Positions 1 through 6,251 of a stretch of DNA of 7,847 bases are shown one piece after another (within the stretch, counting starts at the first letter, position 1; every line of letters starts with the position of its first letter). The notes under the pieces were generated by a model, which was not told where the DNA came from, ran no database searches, and saw only the letters and a program-made list of their open reading frames with translations. A program made the position numbers and the translations under genes. This DNA comes from Bacillota bacterium. Lineage in GTDB: Bacteria; Bacillota; Clostridia; Acetivibrionales; DTU013. The DNA lies in contig JAEYOM010000070.1 in NCBI GenBank assembly GCA_023411715.1, positions 1-7,847 of the forward strand, in the 5' to 3' direction.

Positions 1-1373
1 GGATTCGAGGGATTTGTAGGTGTTGTGGAAGATCCGCCGTTTGATGCCGACGTTTTAGTGGTATCGGTTCCTGCAGGAACTATGACACCTGCAACCACTG
101 GCGGTTGTTTAACACTGCTTGCGACAATTATGCTGGCGGGAGCGGTTTCCATTTGTACTCCGTCGGCGTTGATGACTGCCTTTTGTATCAAGCCTTTGCC
201 TGTGACATTGGCTTTGGCATTGGCAGTAAATGTGCCGACAGTGGCGCCTGACGCTATATTGATAGTTGCATTGGCAGCAGAGTTTGCAACTGTAATGCTT
301 CCCACGCTACCACTTGCAACGTCAAGCTTTACATTCTGTGCGGAAATATCGATTGATTCGAAGTTACCTTCGAGCGTCAGAGTATCACCGGCCTTGAATT
401 CGATTATTTCCACTTTTCCGAAACCAGTACCGGTCAGGCCTGCCTCCTGAAGCTTTGCACCTGAACCTGCAATAACCTCAGGCACCGATGTAGTTCCGGA
501 AGCTACGACCCTTACTTTGCCGTTTTGCTTGATTATATACAGGGAACCCGTTATTGTAGTGTTCACAAGCTTGATACTGTTTTCGCCGCCGCCTTTTACC
601 ACTACTCTTCCCTTAACTGTGACATTATCAAGCGTAACATCGCCTTCGCCTATGCCTTGAGCCAGGTAAAGATCACCGTCTATTACCATATCCTTCAAGG
701 TTACGTCCTTGGTACTGACCAAAAGACTTTTGGCAACGCTTCCGTTGTATGTACCCGACGCATTTTTGACATCGCTTAGTATATTATCGACGATAGTCAG
801 CATCTCAGCTCTTGTGAGATTTTTCTTGGGAGCGAATGCTTTAGGCGTTACTCCGCTTATGTAGCCTTTTTCATAAAGAGCGCTTGTGTAGCTCTTTGCC
901 CACGATGCTACCGAAGCCCCGTCTGAGAAAGCGTTTATTGCATTAGCGTTTTTAGCTTTCAGATCGAAGGCAGTTGCAATCATTCTTGCAGCCTGCTCAC
1001 GTGTAACTTTGCTGTCAGGCTTGAATGTGCCGTCCGGATTTCCGTCCACTATACCTGCTTTTAAGCATTTCAGCAAGGCGTCGGCATACCATTCGTCACC
1101 TTTGACATCTTTGAAACTATTGTCTGCTTTATCCGCAAACCCGAAAATGTTATTGAGCATATAGGCTAACTGCGCTTTCGTGATAGGATCATTCGGTTTG
1201 AAGCTTCCATCGGAGAAGCCTTCAACTATCCCCTTATCTACCCATTTGGTAATAACATTTTGTGCCCAGTGCCCGGAAATATCGTTTGCACTCGCGGCAA
1301 CCGGAAAAGACATGCACAGCAATAATGTTATTGCTAATGCAAAAGTTAATGCCCGCCTACTTATGATTTTCAT
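1..1373 (-). CDS. SLH-domain surface protein, secreted (3' end beyond the window)
   Basis: An open frame of 457 codons runs off the left edge without a stop. Residues 1-29 form a signal peptide: basic start MKIISRR, a hydrophobic core, and a likely cut after AASA. Three S-layer homology domains follow at about 31-77, 86-138 and 148-198, each with the family motif in variant form (TKAQ at 65-68, TREQ at 124-127, TRAE at 187-190). Residues about 205-350 are short beta-rich repeats (VTLDNVTVKG-like), suggesting a beta-solenoid stalk. After about 415 the chain turns rich in Thr, Ser, Pro and Asn, like a linker to a missing C-terminal part. SLH domains bind pyruvylated secondary wall polymer, so the protein should sit on the outer wall face. 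The ATG at 1373 has GGAGG 7 nt upstream and its own promoter, so it is probably transcribed separately from the AI-2E gene. What the missing C-terminus does is unknown. Confidence 0.93.
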   Translation of the reverse strand, partial: MKIISRRALTFALAITLLLCMSFPVAASANDISGHWAQNVITKWVDKGIVEGFSDGSFKPNDPITKAQLAYMLNNIFGFADKADNSFKDVKGDEWYADALLKCLKAGIVDGNPDGTFKPDSKVTREQAARMIATAFDLKAKNANAINAFSDGASVASWAKSYTSALYEKGYISGVTPKAFAPKKNLTRAEMLTIVDNILSDVKNASGTYNGSVAKSLLVSTKDVTLKDMVIDGDLYLAQGIGEGDVTLDNVTVKGRVVVKGGGENSIKLVNTTITGSLYIIKQNGKVRVVASGTTSVPEVIAGSGAKLQEAGLTGTGFGKVEIIEFKAGDTLTLEGNFESIDISAQNVKLDVASGSVGSITVANSAANATINIASGATVGTFTANAKANVTGKGLIQKAVINADGVQMETAPASIIVASSVKQPPVVAGVIVPAGTDTTKTSASNGGSSTTPTNPSN

Positions 1374-1451
1374 TTGCCGACCTCCAAGAATTATTTAGTA
1401 GATTAATGAAAATAAAAGGTAACCTGAAATTTAATTTCCATTTTTTAAAAA

Positions 1452-1480
1452 ATTATACCCCCATAATCTGTTAAAGTCAA
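1452..1480 (-). promoter_or_regulatory. Sigma-A-type promoter of the SLH protein gene
   Basis: On the minus strand, -35 TTGACT (1480-1475) and a perfect -10 TATAAT (1457-1452) are separated by exactly 17 nt, with an AT-rich stretch upstream that could act as an UP element. The start of transcription would be near 1445, giving a leader of about 70 nt ending in GGAGG (1385-1381). A strong promoter fits an abundant surface protein. Confidence 0.85.
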
Positions 1481-1546
1481 CAGAAATACATATATTTTCT
1501 AGTCCGTGTTTACTTCGTTTGTGATTTTTTGAAAATATTAATACGC

Positions 1547-1560
1547 AGATACGAATATCT
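1547..1560 (-). terminator. Weak hairpin downstream of the AI-2E gene
   Basis: AGATA and TATCT pair around a four-base loop (TTCG on the minus strand), 37 nt after the AI-2E stop codon. The stem is only five mostly A-T pairs and there is no immediate U-run, so it may be a processing or weak termination element rather than a true intrinsic terminator. Confidence 0.25.
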
Positions 1561-1596
1561 ATAATCTACCAAATTTTGTATAAATATTATTATATG

Positions 1597-2646
1597 TTAT
1601 TTCGCGATAGCTTCAACAGTCTTATTGACCAGAACTCGCAGGATCGCCATTGCAGGCACGGCGAGAAGCATACCGATTATGCCGAAGAATTCTCCGCCGA
1701 CGAGTACTGCAAAAATTGTCGCGACCGGGTGCAGGCCAAGCTTCCCTTCGATCATCTTGGGAGTTATGAAATTGTTGTCTATTTGCTGGACTCCCATGAA
1801 GATCAGTATCGTCCAAAGCGCCTTCATTGGCGATATTGTAAATGCAATGGCCAGCGCAGGAAGCAATCCGATATAGGGGCCGAAATACGGAATAATATTT
1901 GCGAGACCTCCAATCATGCCCAACACCAGCGAATACTTCATTTTGATGATCATAAGTCCCATAGTTTCCAGTATCCCGACGATCAGCGCGGTCATAAGCT
2001 GTCCCTGTATAAAGCCTGCCAGTATATTGCTCACTTCCTTGCATATGCCTGTCAGGCCGTTTCTCCATCGGCGAGGCAGCAGCAGCAGAAAATAATCCCT
2101 GAATTTTTCACCGTCCTTGATAATGTAATATGCTATCACCAGCGCTATTGTAAAATCTACAATGAACCTTATGGTTTCGACGATCATATTAATACCGTTC
2201 TCAAGCGACTTCAGGAGGACTTTCTGCAATACGCCCATCCCTGTTTCGATTTCGTTGAATATGGCTGATTTAACCTGTTCCGACCAATTGCTCGTCTTTA
2301 TGGATGAAAGCAGGCTGTTTATTATCCTTTCGTAATCCCTGATAAGCTGCGGCAGCATCTCCATCAGCTCACGCATGTTTGAAGCAAGCTCGGGAATGAA
2401 GAATATGCAGGCAGCTGCCACTGCCGAGATAAAAAAGAAATATACAAATATTATCGACAGGCATCGGTTTATTTTTTTTGCTGCGAGTCTGTCCGACAGG
2501 GGTTTTACTATGTAGACAAGCGGTATGGTCATCAGGAATGGTGAAAAAATCCTTGATATCTTTACTTTGTATCTGATATAAAAAATAACCGCTGCAATGA
2601 CTATGAATGTTGCGGCGATGTAGAATACTACCTTTTTAAGCCTCAA
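1597..2646 (-). CDS. AI-2E family transporter (YtvI/PerM-like permease)
   Basis: A polytopic membrane protein of 349 residues, the usual size for the AI-2E/PerM family (PF01594). Hydrophobic segments lie near 6-24, 33-47 and 62-86, then a soluble amphipathic stretch of about 70 residues, then about five more membrane segments. Family signatures are clear: GFIQGQL, the Pro/Gly loop NIIPYFGPYIG (about 250-260), and the C-terminal block QQIDNNFITPKMIEGKLGLHP (from about 287) followed by GGEFFGIIGMLLAVP. Members move varied substrates: autoinducer-2 for TqsA, Na+/H+ exchange for some others. The substrate here cannot be read. The frame opens at GTG 2655, but AAGGAG overlaps that codon; TTG at 2646 lies 8 nt after AAGGAG and is the better start. 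An in-frame TGA blocks anything further upstream. It stands downstream of a hairpin that separates it from the YtxH-like gene. Confidence 0.9.
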   Translation of the reverse strand: MRLKKVVFYIAATFIVIAAVIFYIRYKVKISRIFSPFLMTIPLVYIVKPLSDRLAAKKINRCLSIIFVYFFFISAVAAACIFFIPELASNMRELMEMLPQLIRDYERIINSLLSSIKTSNWSEQVKSAIFNEIETGMGVLQKVLLKSLENGINMIVETIRFIVDFTIALVIAYYIIKDGEKFRDYFLLLLPRRWRNGLTGICKEVSNILAGFIQGQLMTALIVGILETMGLMIIKMKYSLVLGMIGGLANIIPYFGPYIGLLPALAIAFTISPMKALWTILIFMGVQQIDNNFITPKMIEGKLGLHPVATIFAVLVGGEFFGIIGMLLAVPAMAILRVLVNKTVEAIAK

Positions 2647-2654
2647 CAGTTCCA

Positions 2655-2660
2655 CTCCTT
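2655..2660 (-). promoter_or_regulatory. Ribosome binding site that decides a TTG start
   Basis: AAGGAG on the minus strand overlaps the first base of the GTG at 2655-2653 and therefore cannot serve it. It lies 8 nt from the TTG at 2646-2644, an optimal spacing. No in-frame ATG exists upstream of the first hydrophobic segment. Confidence 0.65.
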
Positions 2661-2695
2661 GGGCTTCCCCTCAGTCAAAACTCATTTCATTATTC

Positions 2696-2727
2696 AAAGA
2701 CCGGGTATGTGCTTATACCCGGTCTTT
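2696..2727 (-). terminator. 13-bp hairpin, likely terminator of the PRC-barrel/YtxH unit
   Basis: AAAGACCGGGTAT (2696-2708) pairs perfectly with ATACCCGGTCTTT (2715-2727) around a six-base loop. It lies between two minus-strand genes, about 115 nt past the YtxH-like stop. The T-run is short (TTT, within the stem end, then GAATAAT), so termination could be partial and allow read-through into the AI-2E gene. Confidence 0.65.
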
Positions 2728-2843
2728 ATGAGGATTTGAGAGAATGTGTGTACGACCCGCTCTTAAGCCCATTTAACATGGCATCCGGGGTCTGAAAGCC
2801 ATAGGCTGAATTATTTTAGAGGAAAACGCCTGAGTCCCAGGTA

Positions 2844-3023
2844 TCATCTGAACATATCCGCTACATCGCTGATGAGATTGCCGGATTTTCTGATGAAAGA
2901 TTTGCCGCCTCTCATCATCCTTCTTCTAGATTTGGACGACATCATATCCGGATTCATCATCATACTGACAGACGCAGCTACAAGACTGCCCACCACCACA
3001 CCTTTAAAAAAACCATTCTGCAT
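2844..3023 (-). CDS. Small methionine-rich YtxH-like membrane protein
   Basis: A 59-residue protein. Residues 5-23 (GFFKGVVVGSLVAAS and onward) form one hydrophobic segment of the glycine-rich type seen at the N-terminus of YtxH-domain proteins. It is followed by NPDM, a strongly basic stretch (KSRRRMMRGGK, 31-41) and an amphipathic tail ending DVADMFR. Nine of 59 residues are methionine. Small proteins of this layout are common in Clostridia and Bacilli and are annotated as YtxH or DUF3918-like; no biochemical role is established. The start at ATG 3023 is preferred over the longer frame from 3062 because AAAGGAGAG lies just upstream of it and the hydrophobic segment begins immediately. It begins 35 nt after the PRC-barrel stop and should be co-transcribed with it. 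The positive-inside rule predicts the basic tail in the cytoplasm. Confidence 0.75.
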   Translation of the reverse strand: MQNGFFKGVVVGSLVAASVSMMMNPDMMSSKSRRRMMRGGKSFIRKSGNLISDVADMFR

Positions 3024-3058
3024 AGAAACAACTCTCCTTTCCGCTGAATACAGCACGA

Positions 3059-3592
3059 TCACTTTAGCAGCTTATTTTTTATACCGCCGCCGGTTTCATC
3101 CATTTCATTAACTGCTTCGCTGTCGACTATTGCAAACTCTTCTCCCAGCTCTACCTTGCCAAACAGAGGCAGCAGTTTCCATCCCTGCATGATGTCCTGG
3201 AACAGGCCGTCCGAAATTTCAAAGCTTTCGATCCTGCCGGTACGGATATCGAACATGATGTCCCGGATGACACCTATTTCTCCTCCGGACTTTGAAAATA
3301 CCCTGAGGCCGAGCAAACTTCCTTCATCGCTGAATGCCTCTGCAAAAGCTTCGTGGTCCAAATCGGAAACGCAGCCAATGCTGTTCACGACGGCCGCACC
3401 GCCGCCAAGGCCCAGTAATTCGGATATGAAGACCACCCGCTTTTTCAATGTCAATCCTTTATGCTCGAGCAGCAGCGCTTTTACTTCCCTGCTGTTACGG
3501 CTGAAGAGGATATCCTTTACAGCTCCCGCCTTTTTCCCGCTGTCTGCACAAATAACCGGGAGATTCAATACTTCGCTATACCTGTGCAGCAT
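3059..3592 (-). CDS. Two-domain PRC-barrel protein
   Basis: A soluble protein of 177 residues made of two PRC-barrel-like domains (PF05239 type). The first spans about 5-70 (SEVLNLPVICADSGKKAGAV then KDILFS), the second about 92-168 (GSLLGLRVFSKSGGEIGVIR then DIMFDIRTGRIESFEIS). Each shows the family pattern of a glycine turn followed by V-x-D-I-x-F/L. PRC barrels are small beta-barrels known from the photosynthetic reaction-centre H subunit and RimM, and usually serve as binding modules; stand-alone clostridial forms have no defined role. The ATG at 3592 is chosen because GGAGG lies 6 nt upstream; the longer frame from 3625 would start upstream of that site with no ribosome site of its own. 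It is the first gene of a two-gene unit with the YtxH-like protein. Confidence 0.85.
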   Translation of the reverse strand: MLHRYSEVLNLPVICADSGKKAGAVKDILFSRNSREVKALLLEHKGLTLKKRVVFISELLGLGGGAAVVNSIGCVSDLDHEAFAEAFSDEGSLLGLRVFSKSGGEIGVIRDIMFDIRTGRIESFEISDGLFQDIMQGWKLLPLFGKVELGEEFAIVDSEAVNEMDETGGGIKNKLLK

Positions 3593-3627
3593 GATCAGCC
3601 TCCGTAAAATCAAGTCAACTGTCACTC

Positions 3628-3657
3628 ATTATAGCGCCTCAATTCAGAGAAAATTTT
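3628..3657 (-). promoter_or_regulatory. Candidate promoter of the PRC-barrel/YtxH unit
   Basis: A perfect -10 hexamer TATAAT lies at 3633-3628 on the minus strand, 36 nt before the ATG. No good -35 is present: the bases 17-18 nt upstream are A/T-only (AAATTT or AAAATT, within a GAAAATTTTC palindrome). It may be a weak or activator-dependent promoter. Confidence 0.5.
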
Positions 3658-3695
3658 CCGGCTATAGAGAAATTTTCTTGCATCAGTGGCGTTTC

Positions 3696-3727
3696 AATGA
3701 GGAGGGAGACATTTTCCCCGCCTCATT
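3696..3727. repeat. Imperfect inverted repeat between divergent genes
   Basis: AATGAGG (3696-3702) pairs with CCTCATT (3721-3727). After one A/G mismatch, GGG (3704-3706) pairs with CCC (3717-3719), leaving a small inner loop. It sits between the divergent promoters of the PRC-barrel and DUF1015 genes, upstream of both, so it is unlikely to terminate either one. It could be a regulator site or the relic of a terminator. Confidence 0.5.
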
Positions 3728-3800
3728 ATTATTGCTTTGATGCATATAAAAAATTCATATGAAAACAATGGAAATCGGCTGTTTTTCAGCATAAGTGATA

Positions 3801-3829
3801 TGGACAATTCATGGCTTCTTGTATAAAAT
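3801..3829 (+). promoter_or_regulatory. Candidate promoter of the DUF1015 gene
   Basis: -35 TGGACA (3801-3806) and -10 TAAAAT (3824-3829) are separated by 17 nt. Each differs from consensus at one position. Transcription would start near 3836, giving a leader of about 50 nt. The -10 lies inside the palindrome at 3822-3838. Confidence 0.6.
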
Positions 3830-3838
3830 AATTTTATA
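3822..3838. repeat. Perfect 17-nt palindrome over the DUF1015 promoter -10
   Basis: TATAAAAT, a central A, then ATTTTATA: the two 8-nt arms are exact reverse complements. It covers the -10 and the expected transcription start of the DUF1015 gene, which is a typical position for a repressor operator. The all-A/T content means chance is a real alternative. Confidence 0.45.
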
Positions 3839-3878
3839 TTTGATCGGATTATGCCGTTTTGAATCGATAATTACTGAT

Positions 3879-3884
3879 GGGGGA
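3879..3884 (+). promoter_or_regulatory. Ribosome binding site that decides the DUF1015 start
   Basis: GGGGGA lies 4 nt before the ATG at 3889 and overlaps the earlier in-frame ATG at 3877. That earlier ATG has no purine-rich site upstream (it follows AATTACTG). The site therefore favours 3889 as the real start. Confidence 0.6.
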
Positions 3885-3888
3885 TATA

Positions 3889-5364
3889 ATGAATAATAAA
3901 TTTAAAGCGTTTGGCGTAGGCATACCTGAAATACTTTTGCCTGCCAAAGGCACCGATCTGACAAAATGGGCGGTAATCGCATGCGACCAGTATACTTCGC
4001 AGCCGGACTACTGGGAAAATGTTCGCAGGGAAGTCGGTCCGGAGCCGTCGACGCTTAAATTGATCTTTCCCGAGATCTATCTTAAGGATGATGATCAGGA
4101 CAGCAGGATAGAGAATATCAATAGGACTATGCGGCAGTACCTGGGCGAAGGCGTCCTTGAGCCGCAGAAGCCCGGCTTCATACTGGTCGACAGGAGCACG
4201 CCCTGCACCCCCTCCCGCAAGGGACTTATGATTGCTGTCGATCTCGAATGTTATGATTATACGGCAGGTTCACAGACATTGATACGCGCGACCGAAGGAA
4301 CCGTGCTCAACAGGATCCCGCCAAGGGTCAAAATACGCGAAAATGCCGATGTAGAGCTGCCGCACATCATGTTACTTATAGACGACCCTGAAAGGACTGT
4401 TATTGAAAAACTGTATACCGTGAAAGAAAAATACAAAAAGCTTTACGACTTCGAACTGATGCAGGGCGGCGGACATATCAAGGCATGGAAGGTGGAGGAT
4501 GACGAGAGCTTAGCTGAAATTGCCGGCGCACTTGATAAATTGGCCGATCCTGAAGCCTTCAGACAAAAGTACGGACTGAAAGCGCGCGTACCTGCTAATG
4601 AGCCGCGGGACAGTTCTGCAGCTTGTGAGTCGGGGAAAGAATCTGTAACTCAAAAGGCCGTTTCTCATGCGACAGGTGTACTTCTATTTGCGGCAGGCGA
4701 CGGCAACCATTCCCTTGCCGCTGCAAAAGCTCATTGGGAAAATGTAAAAACCAGGCTGGCGGCTGCATCGGATCCCTCCGCAATTCCGGAGCATCCGGCA
4801 AGATATGCGCTTGTAGAACTTGTTAATGTTCATGACGACGGGCTCGCATTCGAACCGATTCATCGCGTGCTTTTCGGCATAAATAAGGCATCAATCCTTG
4901 ATCAGATCAAGAATGCCGCCAAGGGCCTGCCGGAAATCGAATTTAGGCTGTTTGATTCTTACGCGGACATGGAAAAGGAACGCTGCAGCATTTCCGTCGG
5001 CAAGAGAAAGGGACCCCACGTTATACCCTTTATACTGGAAGGTACTTATGGCCTCCTCATCGTACGCAAACCTTCAAGTAGCCTGGAAGTGGGGACACTT
5101 CAGGCTGTTCTCGATAAACTTGTCAAAAATGGCGACTGTATGAATGATACGGGCGCCGGCATTGAAATAGACTATATCCATGGTGGACAGGTCGTTACGG
5201 CAATCGGTTCGAAAGCCGGCTGCATGGGCTTTTATCTGCCTGCGATGAGCAAGCATGACCTGTTCAGGACCGTTATCCTCGACGGCGTGCTGCCCAGAAA
5301 GACCTTCTCGATGGGCGAAGCCGAAGAGAAGCGCTATTACCTCGAATGCAGGCGGATAAGATAG
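3889..5364 (+). CDS. DUF1015 family protein
   Basis: A soluble protein of 491 residues with the hallmarks of the DUF1015 family (PF06245): the N-terminal FGVGIPEILLPAKG and WAVIACDQYTSQPDYW blocks (about 8-42), the ATEGTVLNRIPPR segment, and the highly conserved GDGNHSLAAAKAHW block at 270-283. The biochemical role is not firmly established. From recollection, family members often neighbour serine-biosynthesis genes (serA, serC); no such gene is in this window, so a serine-related role here would be a guess. Residues about 230-260 form a polar Ser/Ala/Glu-rich insert just before the GDGNHS core, probably a disordered linker. The start at 3889 rests on the GGGGGA site 4 nt upstream; the frame could start four codons earlier at 3877. 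The gene appears to be single, with its own promoter and a terminator 34 nt after the stop. Confidence 0.9.
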   Translation: MNNKFKAFGVGIPEILLPAKGTDLTKWAVIACDQYTSQPDYWENVRREVGPEPSTLKLIFPEIYLKDDDQDSRIENINRTMRQYLGEGVLEPQKPGFILVDRSTPCTPSRKGLMIAVDLECYDYTAGSQTLIRATEGTVLNRIPPRVKIRENADVELPHIMLLIDDPERTVIEKLYTVKEKYKKLYDFELMQGGGHIKAWKVEDDESLAEIAGALDKLADPEAFRQKYGLKARVPANEPRDSSAACESGKESVTQKAVSHATGVLLFAAGDGNHSLAAAKAHWENVKTRLAAASDPSAIPEHPARYALVELVNVHDDGLAFEPIHRVLFGINKASILDQIKNAAKGLPEIEFRLFDSYADMEKERCSISVGKRKGPHVIPFILEGTYGLLIVRKPSSSLEVGTLQAVLDKLVKNGDCMNDTGAGIEIDYIHGGQVVTAIGSKAGCMGFYLPAMSKHDLFRTVILDGVLPRKTFSMGEAEEKRYYLECRRIR

Positions 5365-5397
5365 TTTTCACACAGGAGTTCGAATTATCGGCGTATA

Positions 5398-5428
5398 AAA
5401 AAATGCTGACTTAACGTCAGCATTTTTT
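5398..5428. terminator. Bidirectional intrinsic terminator between convergent genes
   Basis: AAAAAATGCTGAC (5398-5410) pairs perfectly with GTCAGCATTTTTT (5416-5428) around a five-base loop. The arms carry an A-run on one side and a T-run on the other, so each strand gives a G+C stem core followed by U's. It lies between the stop of the DUF1015 gene (plus) and the stop of the transglutaminase-like gene (minus), and serves both. Confidence 0.92.
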
Positions 5429-5437
5429 ACTGTCCTA

Positions 5438-6241
5438 TTAATATTCATAATTCTTGGTGTACTGTGCCTGGCTCTTCTCCATACTGTATTTCACCTTCGC
5501 CGCTCTCATCAGTGAATCGTATGTGGTATCTATTATCATCCATTTTTCCGTATCGTTGTTGTAGACTTCGTTCCAGGAGTGGTAGCCTTCCACGTTCGGT
5601 GAATATCCCTTTACAAGCTTGGCTGGGATACCCTGGCTGCGAAGCATTGCGGCAAACACCGACGAGTAATCGTAGCAGATACCCTTGCCGCTGGCGATTG
5701 TGCTGTCAATGTCCGGAACATAGGTTGTGTTCAGCTTTACAAGCTTGTCGTAATCGTAGGATATATTGCTGACGACATAATCGTATATTACCTTTATTTT
5801 TTCAATGTCGGTTGAAAGACCTTCGGTAAGCCTCGAAGCTGTTTTGATCGTTTCCATGTCGCGGTTCCATCTGATGTTCTGCACGGATGCAAGATAGACT
5901 TTTTTACCGTCAGTGATATCGAGATCCACTTCTTTTGTAGAAACGTATTTGTATTTTATACCGGTGGTGTTCTCCAGTACGCTTATCCTGTATTGTCCGT
6001 CGCCCATCTGGAGCGGAAAGCTTTCCGTCTGGCCGTCGCTATTGAGATCGTATGTCATTGACTTCCCGCTTTTTTCGATCATAACCTTGAGCCTTTTATC
6101 GGAATCCGAATCATAGGCTATAGCCACAACACCTGCGTTAAGCCCGGTAGTGTCAAATACAGGCGCGGTCGCCGCAGCTGCAAACGTTGCGTTCATTATG
6201 ACCGCCAATCCTATACAAATTGACACTAAAAGCTTCCTCAT
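5438..6241 (-). CDS. Secreted transglutaminase-like protein under c-di-GMP riboswitch control
   Basis: A 267-residue exported protein. Residues 1-24 are a signal peptide (MRKLLVSICIGLAV core, cut near FAAAA). A beta-rich region follows (about 25-125), then a transglutaminase-like core (PF01841) from about 143. The catalytic triad is visible: Cys189 in GKGICYDYSSVF, His221 in GYHSWNEV, Asp238 in WMIIDTTYD. Families with this fold include papain-like proteases, peptide:N-glycanases and crosslinking enzymes, so the reaction cannot be fixed from sequence; cleavage or amide exchange on wall or surface proteins is plausible. The chain ends soon after the core (NYEY), with no anchor or SLH domain, so it is probably released or loosely wall-held. 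ATG 6241 has GGGAG 8 nt upstream; the preceding TTG codon is not needed. Its long leader carries two c-di-GMP-I aptamers, and a bidirectional terminator lies just after the stop. Confidence 0.92.
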   Translation of the reverse strand: MRKLLVSICIGLAVIMNATFAAAATAPVFDTTGLNAGVVAIAYDSDSDKRLKVMIEKSGKSMTYDLNSDGQTESFPLQMGDGQYRISVLENTTGIKYKYVSTKEVDLDITDGKKVYLASVQNIRWNRDMETIKTASRLTEGLSTDIEKIKVIYDYVVSNISYDYDKLVKLNTTYVPDIDSTIASGKGICYDYSSVFAAMLRSQGIPAKLVKGYSPNVEGYHSWNEVYNNDTEKWMIIDTTYDSLMRAAKVKYSMEKSQAQYTKNYEY

Positions 6242-6251
6242 CAAAAAAACT

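Noticed and set aside
25..450. A 141-codon plus-strand frame with a hydrophobic, valine/alanine-rich product
   Set aside because: It is antisense to the SLH protein gene, whose frame has a signal peptide, three SLH domains, promoter and ribosome site.
1374..1445. A riboswitch in the SLH gene leader, by analogy with the other surface gene
   Set aside because: The roughly 70-nt leader is AT-rich and shows none of the GEMM landmarks (GGCAAACC, GACGCAAA, GGCAGCC).
1576..2268. A 230-codon open frame on the plus strand
   Set aside because: It lies opposite the AI-2E gene, is rich in His, Gln, Arg and Tyr with no recognisable domain, and has no ribosome site. It is a shadow of the real gene.
3613..3633. 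TTGACT and TATAAT close together upstream of the PRC-barrel gene
   Set aside because: On the minus strand TATAAT comes before TTGACT, the wrong order for a promoter, so they cannot be a -35/-10 pair. Only the TATAAT is kept as a -10 candidate.
3156..3740. A 194-codon plus-strand frame
   Set aside because: It is antisense to the PRC-barrel gene and runs through its promoter; the product is Ser/Pro-rich with no domain or ribosome site.
5438..6244. Starting the transglutaminase-like protein one codon earlier, at TTG 6244
   Set aside because: The ATG at 6241 has GGGAG at 8 nt spacing; a TTG directly before an ATG is not needed.
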